Below, in pieces: positions 29,256 through 38,566 of a stretch of 64,000 bases of DNA. Below the pieces are notes generated by a model. The model did no database searches and was not told where the DNA came from. It saw only the letters and a list, made by a program, of their open reading frames with translations. The stretch is from assembly GCA_913776615.1 (NCBI GenBank), contig CAJYPK010000015.1, positions 1-64,000 of the forward strand, written 5' to 3'. How positions within the stretch are numbered: the first letter of the stretch is position 1; each line of letters opens with the position of its first letter. This stretch comes from an uncultured Hymenobacter sp. (GTDB lineage: Bacteria > Bacteroidota > Bacteroidia > Cytophagales > Hymenobacteraceae). A program made the translations under genes and the position numbers.

Positions 29256-30391
29256 TGGCTCGCCATGCGCAGCTGCTGGCCCATGCGGAGGGAGGCATCG
29301 ACGAATACCATGCGCGGATTAGCATTACGCTCGATGTGGTAGTGGGCAGTGTTCAACTCCTCGGTGAGCTGGTCGGCATTGCGGGCCGTTACGAACTTAC
29401 TGAAGCCCTGCACGAACTGCTGCTCGCCGCTGGGCAGGTGCGGCACCATCTGCGGGTCGATGCCGAAGAGCAGCACCTTGCGCAGCAGGCCCAGCGAAAA
29501 GCTGAGTTGCTCCTTCTGGTTTTCGCGGCCCATCTTTTGAAACTCATCGGCCAAGGCCAGCACATCGACCATCTTCAGGGTGTAGCACTTGCGCATCCAG
29601 CGGATAAAGAACTCGGCATAGTTGTGGTCGGCGCTCTGCTCGCGGCTGGCAATGGCTGCCCCCAGGTTGCCCTCGGCCAGCTGGGCTACCTGCCGGGCCT
29701 TAGCCTCGGGCAGGTGGTAGCGGGCCGTGAGGTAGGTAGCAATGTCGTTTTCCGAAAACGGGCGCACTACCACCGGCTGCACCCGGCTCAGGATGGTAGG
29801 CAACAACCGCTCGGGCTCGTGGCTCACGAGCAAAAACACCGTGGCGGGCGGTGGTTCTTCCAACAGCTTGAGCACGGCGTTGGCCGCTGCCGGGTGCATC
29901 AGTTCGGGCAGCCAGATGATAACGAGCTTGAAGCGCGCCTCAAACGCCTTGAGGCTGACGAGCTTGAGCAACTGCCCGGCTTCCTCCTTCGAAATGCTAC
30001 CCTGCTTGTTTTCAGCCCCGATGTGCTGCATCCAGTCGTTGAAGCCCTGGTAGGGGCTTTCGGCCAGGAAGGTGCGCCACTCGGCCATAAACTTGCCGCT
30101 GGTAGCATCCTTAGGTACCGACTTAGTAGTGGTAGTGGGCAGAATAAAATTGAGGTCGGGGTGCGCCAGCTTACTGATTTTCAAGCAAGCGGGGCAGTGA
30201 CCGCAGCTATCGGCGGCATCCTCGGCGCGGTCCTCACAATTGAGGTACTGCGCGTAGGCCAGGGCCAGCGGCAGCGCTGCCGAGCCCTCGGCCCCGCGAA
30301 ACAGTTGGGCGTGGGCCACGTGCCCGCGCTGCACCGACTGGCGCAGCACATCCTTGAGGACCGTTTGGTTAGGGATGTCGGCGAATTGCAT
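29252..30391 (-). CDS. holB: DNA polymerase III subunit delta'
   Basis: A 379-residue clamp-loader subunit. The N-terminus Q-T-V-L-K-D-V-L-R-Q-S-V-Q-R-G-H-V-A-H-A-Q-L-F is the usual opening. The P-loop is degenerate (G-A-E-G-S-A), as in delta' proteins that do not hydrolyse ATP. The zinc module has C-G-H-C-P-A-C near residue 64. P-E-L-M-H-P-A-A-A-N-A-V-L-K-L-L-E-E-P near residue 165 and L-S-R-V-Q-P near residue 195 match the lid and arginine-finger regions. It begins one base after the stop of the alternative glmU gene. Confidence 0.93.
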   Translation of the reverse strand: MQFADIPNQTVLKDVLRQSVQRGHVAHAQLFRGAEGSAALPLALAYAQYLNCEDRAEDAADSCGHCPACLKISKLAHPDLNFILPTTTTKSVPKDATSGKFMAEWRTFLAESPYQGFNDWMQHIGAENKQGSISKEEAGQLLKLVSLKAFEARFKLVIIWLPELMHPAAANAVLKLLEEPPPATVFLLVSHEPERLLPTILSRVQPVVVRPFSENDIATYLTARYHLPEAKARQVAQLAEGNLGAAIASREQSADHNYAEFFIRWMRKCYTLKMVDVLALADEFQKMGRENQKEQLSFSLGLLRKVLLFGIDPQMVPHLPSGEQQFVQGFSKFVTARNADQLTEELNTAHYHIERNANPRMVFVDASLRMGQQLRMASQ

Positions 30392-31600
30392 CTATTTAGC
30401 TTTATCCCACACCCGGTCGGCTTCCGTCTGCTTAAACACTTCCGCCATAATACCTTGCTCTACCGCATCGTAGTCTAGCTGGCGCCGGCCCATCACGCGC
30501 TCGGCCACCTCGGCAAACTTGGGCAGGCGGAAGGTTTCGAAGCCCGCCGCGCCGCCCCAGCTGAAGCTCGGGATGAACTGCCGGGGGAAGCCCGCGCCGA
30601 AGATGTTGGCTCCCACGCCCACCACCGTACCGGTGTTGAACATGGTGTTGATGCCGGCCTTGCTGTGGTCGCCCATGAGCAGGCCGCAGAAGGTTTGGCC
30701 GGTATCTACGAAGCGGTGGGTGGCGTGGCTCCACACCTTCACCGGGGCGTAGTTGTTCTTGAGATTAGAAGTGTTGGTGTCGGCCCCGAGGTTGCACCAC
30801 TCGCCGATAACCGAGTTGCCAAGGTAGCCGTCGTGGCCTTTGTTGCTGTAGCCCATGAGGATACTATTGCCAATTTCGCCGCCCACCTTGCAGTAGGGGC
30901 CGATGGTATTGTCGCCGCGCAGCCGCACCGACGCGTTCGCCACCGCCCCTTCGCAGAGGGCCAGCGGCCCCTTCAGAATGGCTCCTTCCTGCACCTCGGC
31001 ATTCTTGCCCAGGTAAATGGGGCCGGCTTCGGCGTTGAGGATGGCGGCGCGGATTTTCACTCCTTCTTCAATGAAAATATTCTCGGGCGCGTACACCCGC
31101 GTGTGCGCATCGCCCACCGGCTGCGAGGTACGGCCCGCCGTAAGCAGGGCGAAATCGCGCCGGATTTCCACCCCGTTGCGCAGAAAAAGCTGCCACGGGC
31201 GGGTAATGATGGTCACGGGCTCGGCCGCTTCGACCTGGCTTTGCAGCCCGTCCTGAATCAACTCAGCTACCTGGCTGGCATCGGCGAGGTGGGCGGCCAC
31301 GAGCACGCCCGCGGAGTAGAGGCCCTGGCCGGGCGTGAGGGCCTGCACCTGGCGCACCAGCAGGTCGTCGGGGCACACGGCCCCGTTGACCACCAGCGCG
31401 GGGCCAGCCACGTCGCCGGCCGGAAACTTGACTTGCAAATAAGGCTGCGTGAGGTAACCAAGGCTGGCACTAGCCAGGCGGCGCTGCCATTTTTCGGCGA
31501 TGGTGAGAATACCGCAGCGAAGCGCCGCCACCGGGCGCGTAAACGTAAGCGGCAGCAAATGCGGCCGAATGGCCGGGTCGTCGAACAGCAGAAGGTGCAT
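30392..31600 (-). CDS. alternative GlmU-type sugar nucleotidyltransferase/acetyltransferase
   Basis: A 402-residue protein of the Bacteroidota alternative GlmU family (TIGR03991 type). Residues about 1-190 are a degenerate nucleotidyltransferase domain opening with LLLFDDPAIRPHLLPLTFTR and containing R-P-V-A-A-L-R. From about 200 onward the hexapeptide-repeat left-handed helix is obvious (I-F-I-E-E-G-V-K-I-R-A, Y-L-G-K-N-A-E-V-Q-E-G). It may supply UDP-GlcNAc or a related activated sugar for cell-wall synthesis; the exact substrate is not proven for this form. It is translationally close to holB. Confidence 0.85.
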   Translation of the reverse strand: MHLLLFDDPAIRPHLLPLTFTRPVAALRCGILTIAEKWQRRLASASLGYLTQPYLQVKFPAGDVAGPALVVNGAVCPDDLLVRQVQALTPGQGLYSAGVLVAAHLADASQVAELIQDGLQSQVEAAEPVTIITRPWQLFLRNGVEIRRDFALLTAGRTSQPVGDAHTRVYAPENIFIEEGVKIRAAILNAEAGPIYLGKNAEVQEGAILKGPLALCEGAVANASVRLRGDNTIGPYCKVGGEIGNSILMGYSNKGHDGYLGNSVIGEWCNLGADTNTSNLKNNYAPVKVWSHATHRFVDTGQTFCGLLMGDHSKAGINTMFNTGTVVGVGANIFGAGFPRQFIPSFSWGGAAGFETFRLPKFAEVAERVMGRRQLDYDAVEQGIMAEVFKQTEADRVWDKAK

Positions 31601-31686
31601 AGAGAAATAGCGAATGGCTTGCGACCATTGGCTGAAAGAACGCGAGAAAAGGAAACACGAATTTACGCCGGCTGCTGAAGGCCGAT

Positions 31687-31721
31687 AAAAAAACTCCTCC
31701 CGGCCGGAGCTGGGAGGAGTT
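31687..31721 (-). terminator. terminator of rpmE2
   Basis: A perfect 10-bp stem (31692-31701 with 31712-31721), followed on the minus strand by a run of seven T, lies 53 bases after the L31 stop codon. Confidence 0.8.
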
Positions 31722-31773
31722 CTTATAAAAGCTAAGGGCTAACCGGCAAGGGCCAGCAGCGGCAGCAGCAAGC

Positions 31774-32040
31774 TTACTTGTTGTTGCTGTTCTGCTCTTT
31801 CTTGGCGTAGCGGTTGCGGAATTTCTCCACGCGGCCGGCCGTGTCGATGAACATGTTTTTACCCGTGTAGAAGGGGTGCGAAGCAGAGCTTACTTCGATT
31901 TTGATCACCGGGTAGGTGTTACCGTCTTCCCACTGAATCGTCTCGGCCGAGGTCATCGTGGAGCGGGTGATGAATTTGAAGTCCGAAGAGGTGTCTTGGA
32001 AAACAACCTGGCGGTACTCGGGGTGCGTGTCCTTTTTCAT
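31774..32040 (-). CDS. rpmE2: 50S ribosomal protein L31 type B
   Basis: An 88-residue ribosomal protein. It begins [10 protein letters not shown] and has [10 protein letters not shown] near residue 55, then V-E-K-F-R-N-R-Y. It lacks the four zinc-binding cysteines of type A L31, so it is the zinc-free C-minus form. It has its own promoter and terminator. Confidence 0.97.
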   Translation of the reverse strand: MKKDTHPEYRQVVFQDTSSDFKFITRSTMTSAETIQWEDGNTYPVIKIEVSSASHPFYTGKNMFIDTAGRVEKFRNRYAKKEQNSNNK

Positions 32041-32093
32041 ATCGGGAGGGCCTATTTACCTGTTAAACCCTGCCGGTTTTGCGGAAGGGAGTG

Positions 32094-32101
32094 CAAAAGT
32101 A
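32094..32101 (-). promoter_or_regulatory. -7 box TACTTTTG of rpmE2
   Basis: On the minus strand TACTTTTG fits TAnnTTTG, with a 5' UTR of about 45-50 bases before the L31 ATG. Confidence 0.6.
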
Positions 32102-32246
32102 CGAAATAGCTTTCACAAAATCAACCCCTGGCCGTAAGTGCAGATAGCCGATTGTCAGGCCGTTGACCGCGCCCCCGCGCCGCCTTCGGGCCGGGCTGGA
32201 TTTATTTTGTCCCAACTTTGCAGACCCACCCCTTCCCTATTCTGCC

Positions 32247-32831
32247 ATGCGCCTGTGCTTCGCCTCCAATAATGCTCACAAGCTCGACGAGATTCGGCCC
32301 CTGCTACCCCCCGGGCTGGAGCTGCTGAGCCTAGCCGACATCGGCTGCCACGAAGAGCTGCCCGAAACCCAGCCCACCCTCGAAGGCAACGCCCGCCAGA
32401 AGGCGCAGTACGTGTGGGACCACTACGGCGTGGCCTGCTTCGCCGACGACACCGGGCTGGAGGTGGCGGCGCTGGGCGGCGAGCCCGGCGTGTACTCGGC
32501 CCGCTACGCCGGCCCCCAGCGCGAGGCGGCCGACAACGTGGCCAAGCTCCTGCGCGAGCTCGGCGACGAGCCCAACCGCCAGGCCCGTTTTCGCACGGTG
32601 ATTGCGCTAGTGCTGAGTGCCAGCGACGTACGAGAATTCAGCGGCGAGGTGCCGGGCACCATTGCTACCGCGCCCAGCGGCGAGCGGGGCTTCGGCTACG
32701 ACCCGGTTTTCATCCCCAGCGAGGGCGACGGCCGCACCTTCGCCGCCATGACGCTGGCTGAGAAAAATCAGCTCAGCCACCGGGCGCGGGCCGTGGCCGG
32801 GCTGGTAGAACAATTAAAAACGTTGAATTAA
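32247..32831 (+). CDS. rdgB: dITP/XTP pyrophosphatase (RdgB/HAM1 family)
   Basis: About 194 residues from ATG 32247; an upstream in-frame extension lacks family similarity. The substrate loop is F-A-S-N-N-A-H-K-L-D-E-I at residues 4-15; C-F-A-D-D-T-G-L-E-V near residue 65 carries the catalytic acidic residues; G-F-G-Y-D-P-V-F near residue 148 and S-H-R-A-R-A near 178 complete the signature. It would hydrolyse deaminated purine triphosphates such as dITP and XTP to clean the nucleotide pool. Confidence 0.95.
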   Translation: MRLCFASNNAHKLDEIRPLLPPGLELLSLADIGCHEELPETQPTLEGNARQKAQYVWDHYGVACFADDTGLEVAALGGEPGVYSARYAGPQREAADNVAKLLRELGDEPNRQARFRTVIALVLSASDVREFSGEVPGTIATAPSGERGFGYDPVFIPSEGDGRTFAAMTLAEKNQLSHRARAVAGLVEQLKTLN

Positions 32832-32938
32832 AAAGTAGCGATTGAGCCCGCAAAGCAAGCCGGTTTGCCGCCGGATGCCGAACTTTGCCTAGCCGACGTG
32901 CGCCAATAATTTTTTAATTCTTAATTCCTTATTTTTAA

Positions 32939-33571
32939 TTGAAAGCTCCTTATCTCGTTGGTATCACGGGCGGCAGCGCCTCGGGCAAAACCACGTTTTT
33001 GCGCCGCCTGCTGGCCGCTTTCCCTGAGCGCGACATCTGCCTGATTTCGCAGGACAACTACTACCATCCCCGCGACCAGCAGCAGCGCGACGAGCAGGGC
33101 ATCGAGAATTTCGACCTGCCCGCCAGCATCGATTCGCTGGCCTACGCCGCCGACGTGCGCCAGCTGCGCGCTGGCCACGAGGTGCGCCGCAAGGAGTACA
33201 CTTTCAATAATCCCAATATCGTACCCGCCGAGCTTGTGTTCCGGCCCGCGCCCATCGTGGTAGTTGAAGGCATTTTCGTGTTCTACTTCGAGGAAATTGC
33301 CAAGCTACTCGACCTCAAGGTGTACATCGACGCCCAGGAGCACGTGAAGCTGCACCGCCGCATCGTGCGCGACCGCGACGAGCGCGGCTACGACCTCCAG
33401 GACGTGCTTTACCGCTATACCAACCACGTAGCCCCGACCTACGAAAAGTACATTCAGCCTTTCAAGGCCGACGCCGACCTCATCATTCCTAATAACCGGC
33501 ACTTCGAAAACGGCCTGGCCGTACTCACCGGTTTCCTGCGCGGCAAGGTAGCCGAGGCCCAGGCGGAGTAG
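32939..33571 (+). CDS. udk: uridine kinase
   Basis: A 210-residue pyrimidine-salvage kinase that would phosphorylate uridine and cytidine. It starts at TTG 32939: an in-frame TAA precedes it directly and the Walker A motif G-G-S-A-S-G-K-T-T-F already lies at residues 10-19, so no other start is possible. Further motifs are S-Q-D-N-Y-Y near residue 37, F-D-L-P-A-S-I-D near 58 and V-V-V-E-G-I-F near 103. The upstream 40 bases are an AT-rich string with TTAATTC units. Confidence 0.93.
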   Translation: MKAPYLVGITGGSASGKTTFLRRLLAAFPERDICLISQDNYYHPRDQQQRDEQGIENFDLPASIDSLAYAADVRQLRAGHEVRRKEYTFNNPNIVPAELVFRPAPIVVVEGIFVFYFEEIAKLLDLKVYIDAQEHVKLHRRIVRDRDERGYDLQDVLYRYTNHVAPTYEKYIQPFKADADLIIPNNRHFENGLAVLTGFLRGKVAEAQAE

Positions 33572-33625
33572 GCCGGCGGTTGCCGCCGCTTTTCGTATCT
33601 TGGAGAGAACCCTAGCTGTAACCTT

Positions 33626-34240
33626 ATGCTGACGCGGCCTTCCTACGAGTTTCCGGAGCTTCCCGTGTTGCACGGCGCGGTGCTGACACGCCTCAGCGAC
33701 GACGAGTTTTTTGAGCTGTGCCAGGCTAATCCTTCGCTCTACTTCGAGCGCAATTCCAATCAGGAAATTATTATTATGCCCCCTGCCGGTTCCGAATCGA
33801 GCGAAGCAAGCATGGAAAGCTGCGGCCAGGTGTGGCTGTGGAACCGCCAGACCAAGCTAGGCCACGTGTACGAGTCGTCGGCAAGCTTTAAGCTGCCCGA
33901 CACATCGGTGCGCTCGCCCGACGTAGCGTGGCTGAGCCAGGCCAAATGGGCGACCCTGACGCCGGAGCAGCGCCGCAAGTTTCCGCCCGTCTGCCCGGAA
34001 TTCATGATTGAGGTAAAATCGCCGTCGGATGATATCGCGGGTCTGCAAGCCAAAATGGAAAACTATCTGGCCAATGGAATGCTCCTGGGATTTTTGTTTG
34101 ATGTAGAAGCGGAAACAGCCTACGTGTACCGCCCCGGCCAGCCCGCCGAGCTTGTCCAAGGCTACGACCAGGAATTGAGCGGCGAATCGGTATTGCCCGG
34201 CTTTCAATTTGATTTGCGCCCGTTGCGCCGGGCGGTTTGA
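33626..34240 (+). CDS. Uma2 family PD-(D/E)XK endonuclease-like protein
   Basis: A 204-residue protein of the Uma2 (DUF820) family. Visible features: F-E-L-C-Q-A-N-P near residue 32, I-I-I-M-P-P-A-G near 52, S-P-D-V-A-W-L near 92 (catalytic Asp) and F-M-I-E-V-K-S-P-S-D near 130 (the E-x-K). The fold is that of restriction-like nucleases, but cellular roles are unknown; paralogues are often numerous and mobile. It is followed 15 bp later by a DUF4268 gene, another nuclease-like family. Confidence 0.88.
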   Translation: MLTRPSYEFPELPVLHGAVLTRLSDDEFFELCQANPSLYFERNSNQEIIIMPPAGSESSEASMESCGQVWLWNRQTKLGHVYESSASFKLPDTSVRSPDVAWLSQAKWATLTPEQRRKFPPVCPEFMIEVKSPSDDIAGLQAKMENYLANGMLLGFLFDVEAETAYVYRPGQPAELVQGYDQELSGESVLPGFQFDLRPLRRAV

Positions 34241-34255
34241 TTAATTTGCAACACC

Positions 34256-34720
34256 TTGTATAGCAAAGCCGAAGCCTCCCAGCTGCGCCAGGCCTTCTGG
34301 ACTACCTTTGGCCAGTATATGGCGCCGGTCAGCTCGTTCGACGGCTGGCCAGTGAACTGGGTAAACTACAAGACGGGCGTGAAGGGCGTGCAGTTCAAGA
34401 TGCACGCCGACAACCGCCGCGCCCGCATCGCCATCGAGCTCACACAAGCCGACGCGGGCATCCGCGAACTCTTTTTCGAGCAGTTTCTGGCCCTCAAAAA
34501 CCTACTGCACGAAACCCTGGGTGAGGAATGGACCTGGGAAGCCCAGGCCGAAAATGAACACGGCCAGCAACTGAGCCGCATTTATAAGGAGTTGGCCCCG
34601 GCCAACGTCTTCAACCGCGACGACTGGCCGGCGCTGATTTCGTTTTTCAAGCCGCGCCTCGTGGCCCTCGATGAGTTTTGGAGCGGTGCCCAGTACGCCT
34701 TTGAGGAACTGCGCGACTAG
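34256..34720 (+). CDS. DUF4268 domain protein
   Basis: A 154-residue protein opening M-Y-S-K-A-E-A-S-Q-L-R-Q-A-F-W-T-T-F-G-Q-Y-M, the common N-terminus of DUF4268 proteins. G-W-P-V-N-W-V-N-Y-K-T-G near residue 29 and F-F-K-P-R-L-V-A-L-D near 130 follow. It starts at TTG 34256; no ATG is available before the conserved region. TTAATTTG just upstream is close to a -7 box, so the message may be nearly leaderless. Function unknown; DUF4268 is found alone or at the end of restriction-like proteins. Confidence 0.8.
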   Translation: MYSKAEASQLRQAFWTTFGQYMAPVSSFDGWPVNWVNYKTGVKGVQFKMHADNRRARIAIELTQADAGIRELFFEQFLALKNLLHETLGEEWTWEAQAENEHGQQLSRIYKELAPANVFNRDDWPALISFFKPRLVALDEFWSGAQYAFEELRD

Positions 34721-34760
34721 CCGACCCCGCCGGTACTTGGGGTCGAAAGCCAGCCCGGAC

Positions 34761-34768
34761 TATATTTG
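34761..34768 (+). promoter_or_regulatory. -7 box TATATTTG
   Basis: TATATTTG is an exact match to TAnnTTTG, 16 bases before the ATG at 34785, and supports that start for the next gene. Confidence 0.6.
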
Positions 34769-34784
34769 TAGCTCTGTCCCAGCT

Positions 34785-35165
34785 ATGCGCTATTCCCTTT
34801 CCCAGCTTAAGCACCTGCTCCGCGTGGCCCTGGTGGCCCTGCCGGTGCTCCTGCTGCTGGGCCTGAATGGCCGGACGGTGAGCCTGTTGCGTCCCGTGAG
34901 CCAGCCTACCTCGCGGCTGGTACTCGCGCCCCGCGCCACGGTAATCAAACAAAAGGTGCTGCTCGAAGCGGCTTCCCCGCTGGCGAGCTACGTGGCCCCT
35001 ATATGGGCGCTCGGCTGGCTACCCGACGCCCTGCCCGCCACCTGGCAGCCGCGCCTGCTACGCCGGGCCGTGGCGCTGGCCCCCCTGGGCCAGCCGGCCA
35101 CCTTCATTGCGCAGCTGTGCCGCCAGCGCCTACTGGGCGCGGCCCTGTCGCCGCAAGCGCCCTAG
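34785..35165 (+). CDS. small membrane-anchored hypothetical protein
   Basis: About 126 residues from ATG 34785, chosen because of the -7 box just upstream; the frame is open earlier. The N-terminus is basic, then a membrane helix VALVALPVLLLLGLNG (residues about 14-29), then a proline/leucine-rich periplasmic or cytoplasmic part with little regular pattern and a basic C-terminus. No known domain is recognised. It may be lineage-specific. Confidence 0.55.
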   Translation: MRYSLSQLKHLLRVALVALPVLLLLGLNGRTVSLLRPVSQPTSRLVLAPRATVIKQKVLLEAASPLASYVAPIWALGWLPDALPATWQPRLLRRAVALAPLGQPATFIAQLCRQRLLGAALSPQAP

Positions 35166-35168
35166 ATT

Positions 35169-35294
35169 TCTAGTTATGAATTATGAGTTAGAAGTTATGA
35201 GTTACTAGGCGCAGACCAGGCAACTCATAACTTCTAACTCATAACTCACAACTCCCTCCAGATAACTTCTAACTCATAATTCATAACTCATTTC
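35169..35294. repeat. AT-rich AACTCATAACTTC repeats (family 4, site 1)
   Basis: Interleaved direct and inverted copies of AGTTATGA, TTAGAAGTTATGAG and CATAACTTCTAACTC fill the 130-base gap before secDF. The same motif is found at 56221-56256. Strings of this kind are dispersed in several Bacteroidota genomes. The secDF promoter must lie in or before this repeat. Confidence 0.8.
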
Positions 35295-35296
35295 TA

Positions 35297-38281
35297 ATGC
35301 GTTACAAAGGACTTATTATTACGCTCACCGTCATCGTCTCGGTGCTGTGCGCGTACTTTCTCTTCTTCACCTACGTCTCGCGCGGGGTGCAGGACAAAGC
35401 CGTGGCCTACGCCACGCGCAATGGCAAGCTGGACGAAACCAAGCGTCAGCACTACCTTGATTCGGTATGGCGGGCGCCGGTATTCGGCAACTATACTTAC
35501 CGCGACGTAAAGCAGAGCGAGCTCGGCCTCGGCCTCGACTTGAAAGGCGGCATGCACGTGACCCTGGAAGTATCGCCGGTTGAAATCGTGCGGGCTATGT
35601 CGGGCAATTCCAAAGACCCAGCTTTCAATAAGGCTATTGAGCTGGCCCAGGAGCGGCAGAAAACCAACTCGGGCACGCCCTTCACCACGCTGTTTTACCA
35701 GGCTTATCAGGAGACCGCGCCCGGTGTACCGCTGGCCCGCATTTTTGCCAACTCGGTCAACAAAGACCGTAAGATTGACCTCAGCAGCCCCGACAGCCGC
35801 GTGCTGGCCGCTATCAACAAGGAAGAGGAAGACGCCATCGGCCGCTCGTTCGACATCCTGCGCAAGCGCGTGGACAAGTTTGGCGTAAACCAGCCCAACA
35901 TTCAGCGCGTGAAAGGTACCGGCCGCATCCAGGTGGAGCTGCCCGGCGTGGACAACCCCGACCGCGTGCGCAAGCTGCTGCAAGGCCAGGCCAAGCTCGA
36001 ATTCTACGAAGTATGGAGCCAGAACGAGGTAGTGCCCTTCCTGGGCCAGCTCGACCAGGTGCTGACTGCCAAGGAGAAAGCCGGCTCAACCGTCGCCACG
36101 GCTAAAACCGACTCAACCGCTACTGCCAAGAGCGATACCACTTCGCTGGCCGCCCAGCTCGCCAAGAAGACCCCCGCCAACAAAGCCAAAACCGACTCGG
36201 CCGCCGCGCAGAAAGGCGGCCCGCTGGCCCGCCTGCTCACCATGCCCGGCGCGCTGGGCGTAAACCTGACCGACACCGCCCGCATGAACGTGATTCTGCG
36301 CTCGGACGAAGCGCGTAGCGTGCTGCCGGCCAACATGGCCCTGCTCTACACCAACAAGCCGGTAACCGCCAACGGTCAGCAATTCCTGCGCCTCGTGGCC
36401 GTGAAGAAAGACCGCACCGGCGCCGTGGCCGCGCCCATCAGCGGCGAGGTAGTGAGCGACGCCCGCCAGGACTTCGACCAGGGCGGCCGCCCCGAAGTAA
36501 GCATGAGCATGACCCCCACCGGCTCGCGCAAGTGGGCTAAGATGACCGGTGCCAACATCGGCAAGCAAGTGGCCGTGGTGCTCGACGACGTAGTGTACTC
36601 CGACCCCGTCGTGCAAAGCGAAATCACCGGCGGCAATACCAGCATCTCGGGCAATTTCTCCATCGACGAGGCCCAGGACCTGGCCCAGGTACTGAAAGCC
36701 GGTAAGCTCCCCGCCCCGACCCGCATCGTGGAAGAAGCCGTGGTTGGCCCCTCGCTCGGCAAGGAGGCCATCAACCAAGGCCTGTACTCGTCGCTGGCTG
36801 GCCTGCTGATTATCATGGCCTTCATGACGCTGTACTACGGCCGCGCCGGCCTCGTGGCCGATGCTGCCCTGCTCTTCAACATGTTCCTGATTCTGGGCGT
36901 GCTGGCGCAGTTCAGCACCGCGCTCACCCTGCCCGGCATCGCCGGTCTGATCCTGGTAATCGCCTCGTCGGTAGATGCTAACGTATTGATTTTCGAACGT
37001 ATCCGCGAAGAACTCGACCACGGCCTGTCGCTGCACGACGCCGTGAACAAGGGCTACAACCGCGCCTTCTCGGCCATCTTCGACTCCAACGTGACGACCA
37101 TGCTCATCGCCATCATCCTGGGCTTCTTCGGCACGGGTCCGGTGCAGAGCTTCGCCGTGACGCTGGGCATCGGGGTACTCACCTCGTTCCTGTCGGCCGT
37201 GTACGTGTCGCGCCTCATCATCGAGTTCCTGATCAAGGGCAAGACGACCAGCTCCATCTCGTTCTCGACCTTCCTCTCGCGCAACCTGTTCAAGAACCTG
37301 AACTTCGACATCGTGGGCAAACGCAAAATCGCCTACGCTGCTTCTACCATCATCATCGTGACGGGCTTCGTGCTGATGTTCATCCAGGGCGGCCCCAACC
37401 TGGGCGTGGACTTCCAGGGTGGCCGTGCCTACGTGGTTGACTTCAACAAGGCGATGGTTGCCTCCGACGTGCGCACGTCGCTGGAGCCCTCGTTCAAGAA
37501 TACCGGCCTCGAAGTAAAGCAGTTTGGCGCGCCCAACCGCCTGCGCATCACCACCGGCTACCTCGCCGAGGATGAAAGTCAGACCGCCGATAAGACCGTA
37601 CTCGACGCCCTCAACCAGGGCCTCACCAAGTATTCGGCCGACGCGCCGGTTATCAAATCGACCTCGAAAGTGGGCGCTACCATCGCCGACGATATTAAGC
37701 GCACCTCGGTGCTGTCGCTGGCCCTCACGCTGCTCGGCATCTTCGTGTACGTACTCTTCCGCTTCGAAAAGTGGCAGTACTCGATGGCCGCCGTGGTGGC
37801 ACTCTTCCACGACGCCCTGCTCGTTATCGCCTCCTACCCCATCGCCCGCGCCTTCGGCCTGACCTATGAGATGGACCAGATTTTCGTGGCCGCCGTGCTC
37901 TCCATCATCGGCTTCTCGATGAACGACACCGTCGTTATCTACGACCGCGTGCGCGAGTACCTGCGCGAAAACCCCAAGCTGACCTTCGCCCAGGTGGTAA
38001 ACCCGGCCCTGAACTCGACGTTCTCGCGCACCATGATTACGTTCACTACCGTGTTCCTGGTAGTGCTCGTACTCTACATCTTCGGCGGTGAAACGCTGCG
38101 CTCGTTCTCGTTTGCCATGATTATCGGCATCATCTTCGGTACTTACTCGTCGCTGTTCATCGCCACCCCCATCATCCTCGACACCTACGGGAAGAAGGAA
38201 GAGAAGGAGCGCCTGGCCGCCGGCGAAGATGTAACGACCCAGCCCGGCGATGCGCCCAAGCTAAGCACGACCACCGTATAA
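35297..38281 (+). CDS. secDF: protein translocase subunit SecDF (fused)
   Basis: A 994-residue fusion of SecD and SecF, the proton-driven RND-like accessory of the Sec translocon in the inner membrane. The first helix is ITLTVIVSVLCAYFLFF; L-D-L-K-G-G-M-H-V near residue 80 starts the SecD periplasmic region. An Ala/Thr/Lys-rich low-complexity insertion lies at about residues 258-310. The SecD membrane block (about 490-660) has I-A-S-S-V-D-A-N-V-L-I-F-E-R; the SecF half begins near 675 and contains N-L-G-V-D-F-Q-G-G and G-F-S-M-N-D-T-V-V-I-Y-D-R. Fusion is usual in Bacteroidota. Confidence 0.96.
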   Translation: MRYKGLIITLTVIVSVLCAYFLFFTYVSRGVQDKAVAYATRNGKLDETKRQHYLDSVWRAPVFGNYTYRDVKQSELGLGLDLKGGMHVTLEVSPVEIVRAMSGNSKDPAFNKAIELAQERQKTNSGTPFTTLFYQAYQETAPGVPLARIFANSVNKDRKIDLSSPDSRVLAAINKEEEDAIGRSFDILRKRVDKFGVNQPNIQRVKGTGRIQVELPGVDNPDRVRKLLQGQAKLEFYEVWSQNEVVPFLGQLDQVLTAKEKAGSTVATAKTDSTATAKSDTTSLAAQLAKKTPANKAKTDSAAAQKGGPLARLLTMPGALGVNLTDTARMNVILRSDEARSVLPANMALLYTNKPVTANGQQFLRLVAVKKDRTGAVAAPISGEVVSDARQDFDQGGRPEVSMSMTPTGSRKWAKMTGANIGKQVAVVLDDVVYSDPVVQSEITGGNTSISGNFSIDEAQDLAQVLKAGKLPAPTRIVEEAVVGPSLGKEAINQGLYSSLAGLLIIMAFMTLYYGRAGLVADAALLFNMFLILGVLAQFSTALTLPGIAGLILVIASSVDANVLIFERIREELDHGLSLHDAVNKGYNRAFSAIFDSNVTTMLIAIILGFFGTGPVQSFAVTLGIGVLTSFLSAVYVSRLIIEFLIKGKTTSSISFSTFLSRNLFKNLNFDIVGKRKIAYAASTIIIVTGFVLMFIQGGPNLGVDFQGGRAYVVDFNKAMVASDVRTSLEPSFKNTGLEVKQFGAPNRLRITTGYLAEDESQTADKTVLDALNQGLTKYSADAPVIKSTSKVGATIADDIKRTSVLSLALTLLGIFVYVLFRFEKWQYSMAAVVALFHDALLVIASYPIARAFGLTYEMDQIFVAAVLSIIGFSMNDTVVIYDRVREYLRENPKLTFAQVVNPALNSTFSRTMITFTTVFLVVLVLYIFGGETLRSFSFAMIIGIIFGTYSSLFIATPIILDTYGKKEEKERLAAGEDVTTQPGDAPKLSTTTV

Positions 38282-38301
38282 GCGTTCTCTTTTTTCTCCA
38301 A

Positions 38302-38333
38302 AAAAAGCCTGGCCTTGCGGCCGGGCTTTTTTT
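38302..38333 (+). terminator. terminator of secDF
   Basis: AAAAGCCTGGCC and GGCCGGGCTTTT pair (one T-G wobble) around a short loop and are followed by a run of T, 20 bases after the secDF stop. Confidence 0.8.
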
Positions 38334-38566
38334 TTCGTCCTTAATAAAAGATTTAGCGTAATAGCTCAGCTTAAACATTCTCCGACTACATGCGGTTGCT
38401 GAGCGAGAAAATCTAATTTCGACCAGGTCAAATCCTACTTTCGGTTTCTACCGTAGGTTAGCCCCGTTGTCTGCCCAGCTGCTTAGGTGGGTACCTCGGG
38501 GCTTCCTGCTTTCTTTTTCCTTCGAGCCTGGCTAGCGCGGGGCGTTCCACTTCAAAACCATTTTCT

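Noticed and set aside
29195..30478. 427-codon plus-strand ORF
   Set aside because: Antisense to holB, whose zinc and clamp-loader motifs are clear.
36113..37810. 565-codon minus-strand ORF
   Set aside because: It is antisense to secDF, which has all SecD/SecF motifs; high GC content leaves the opposite strand open.
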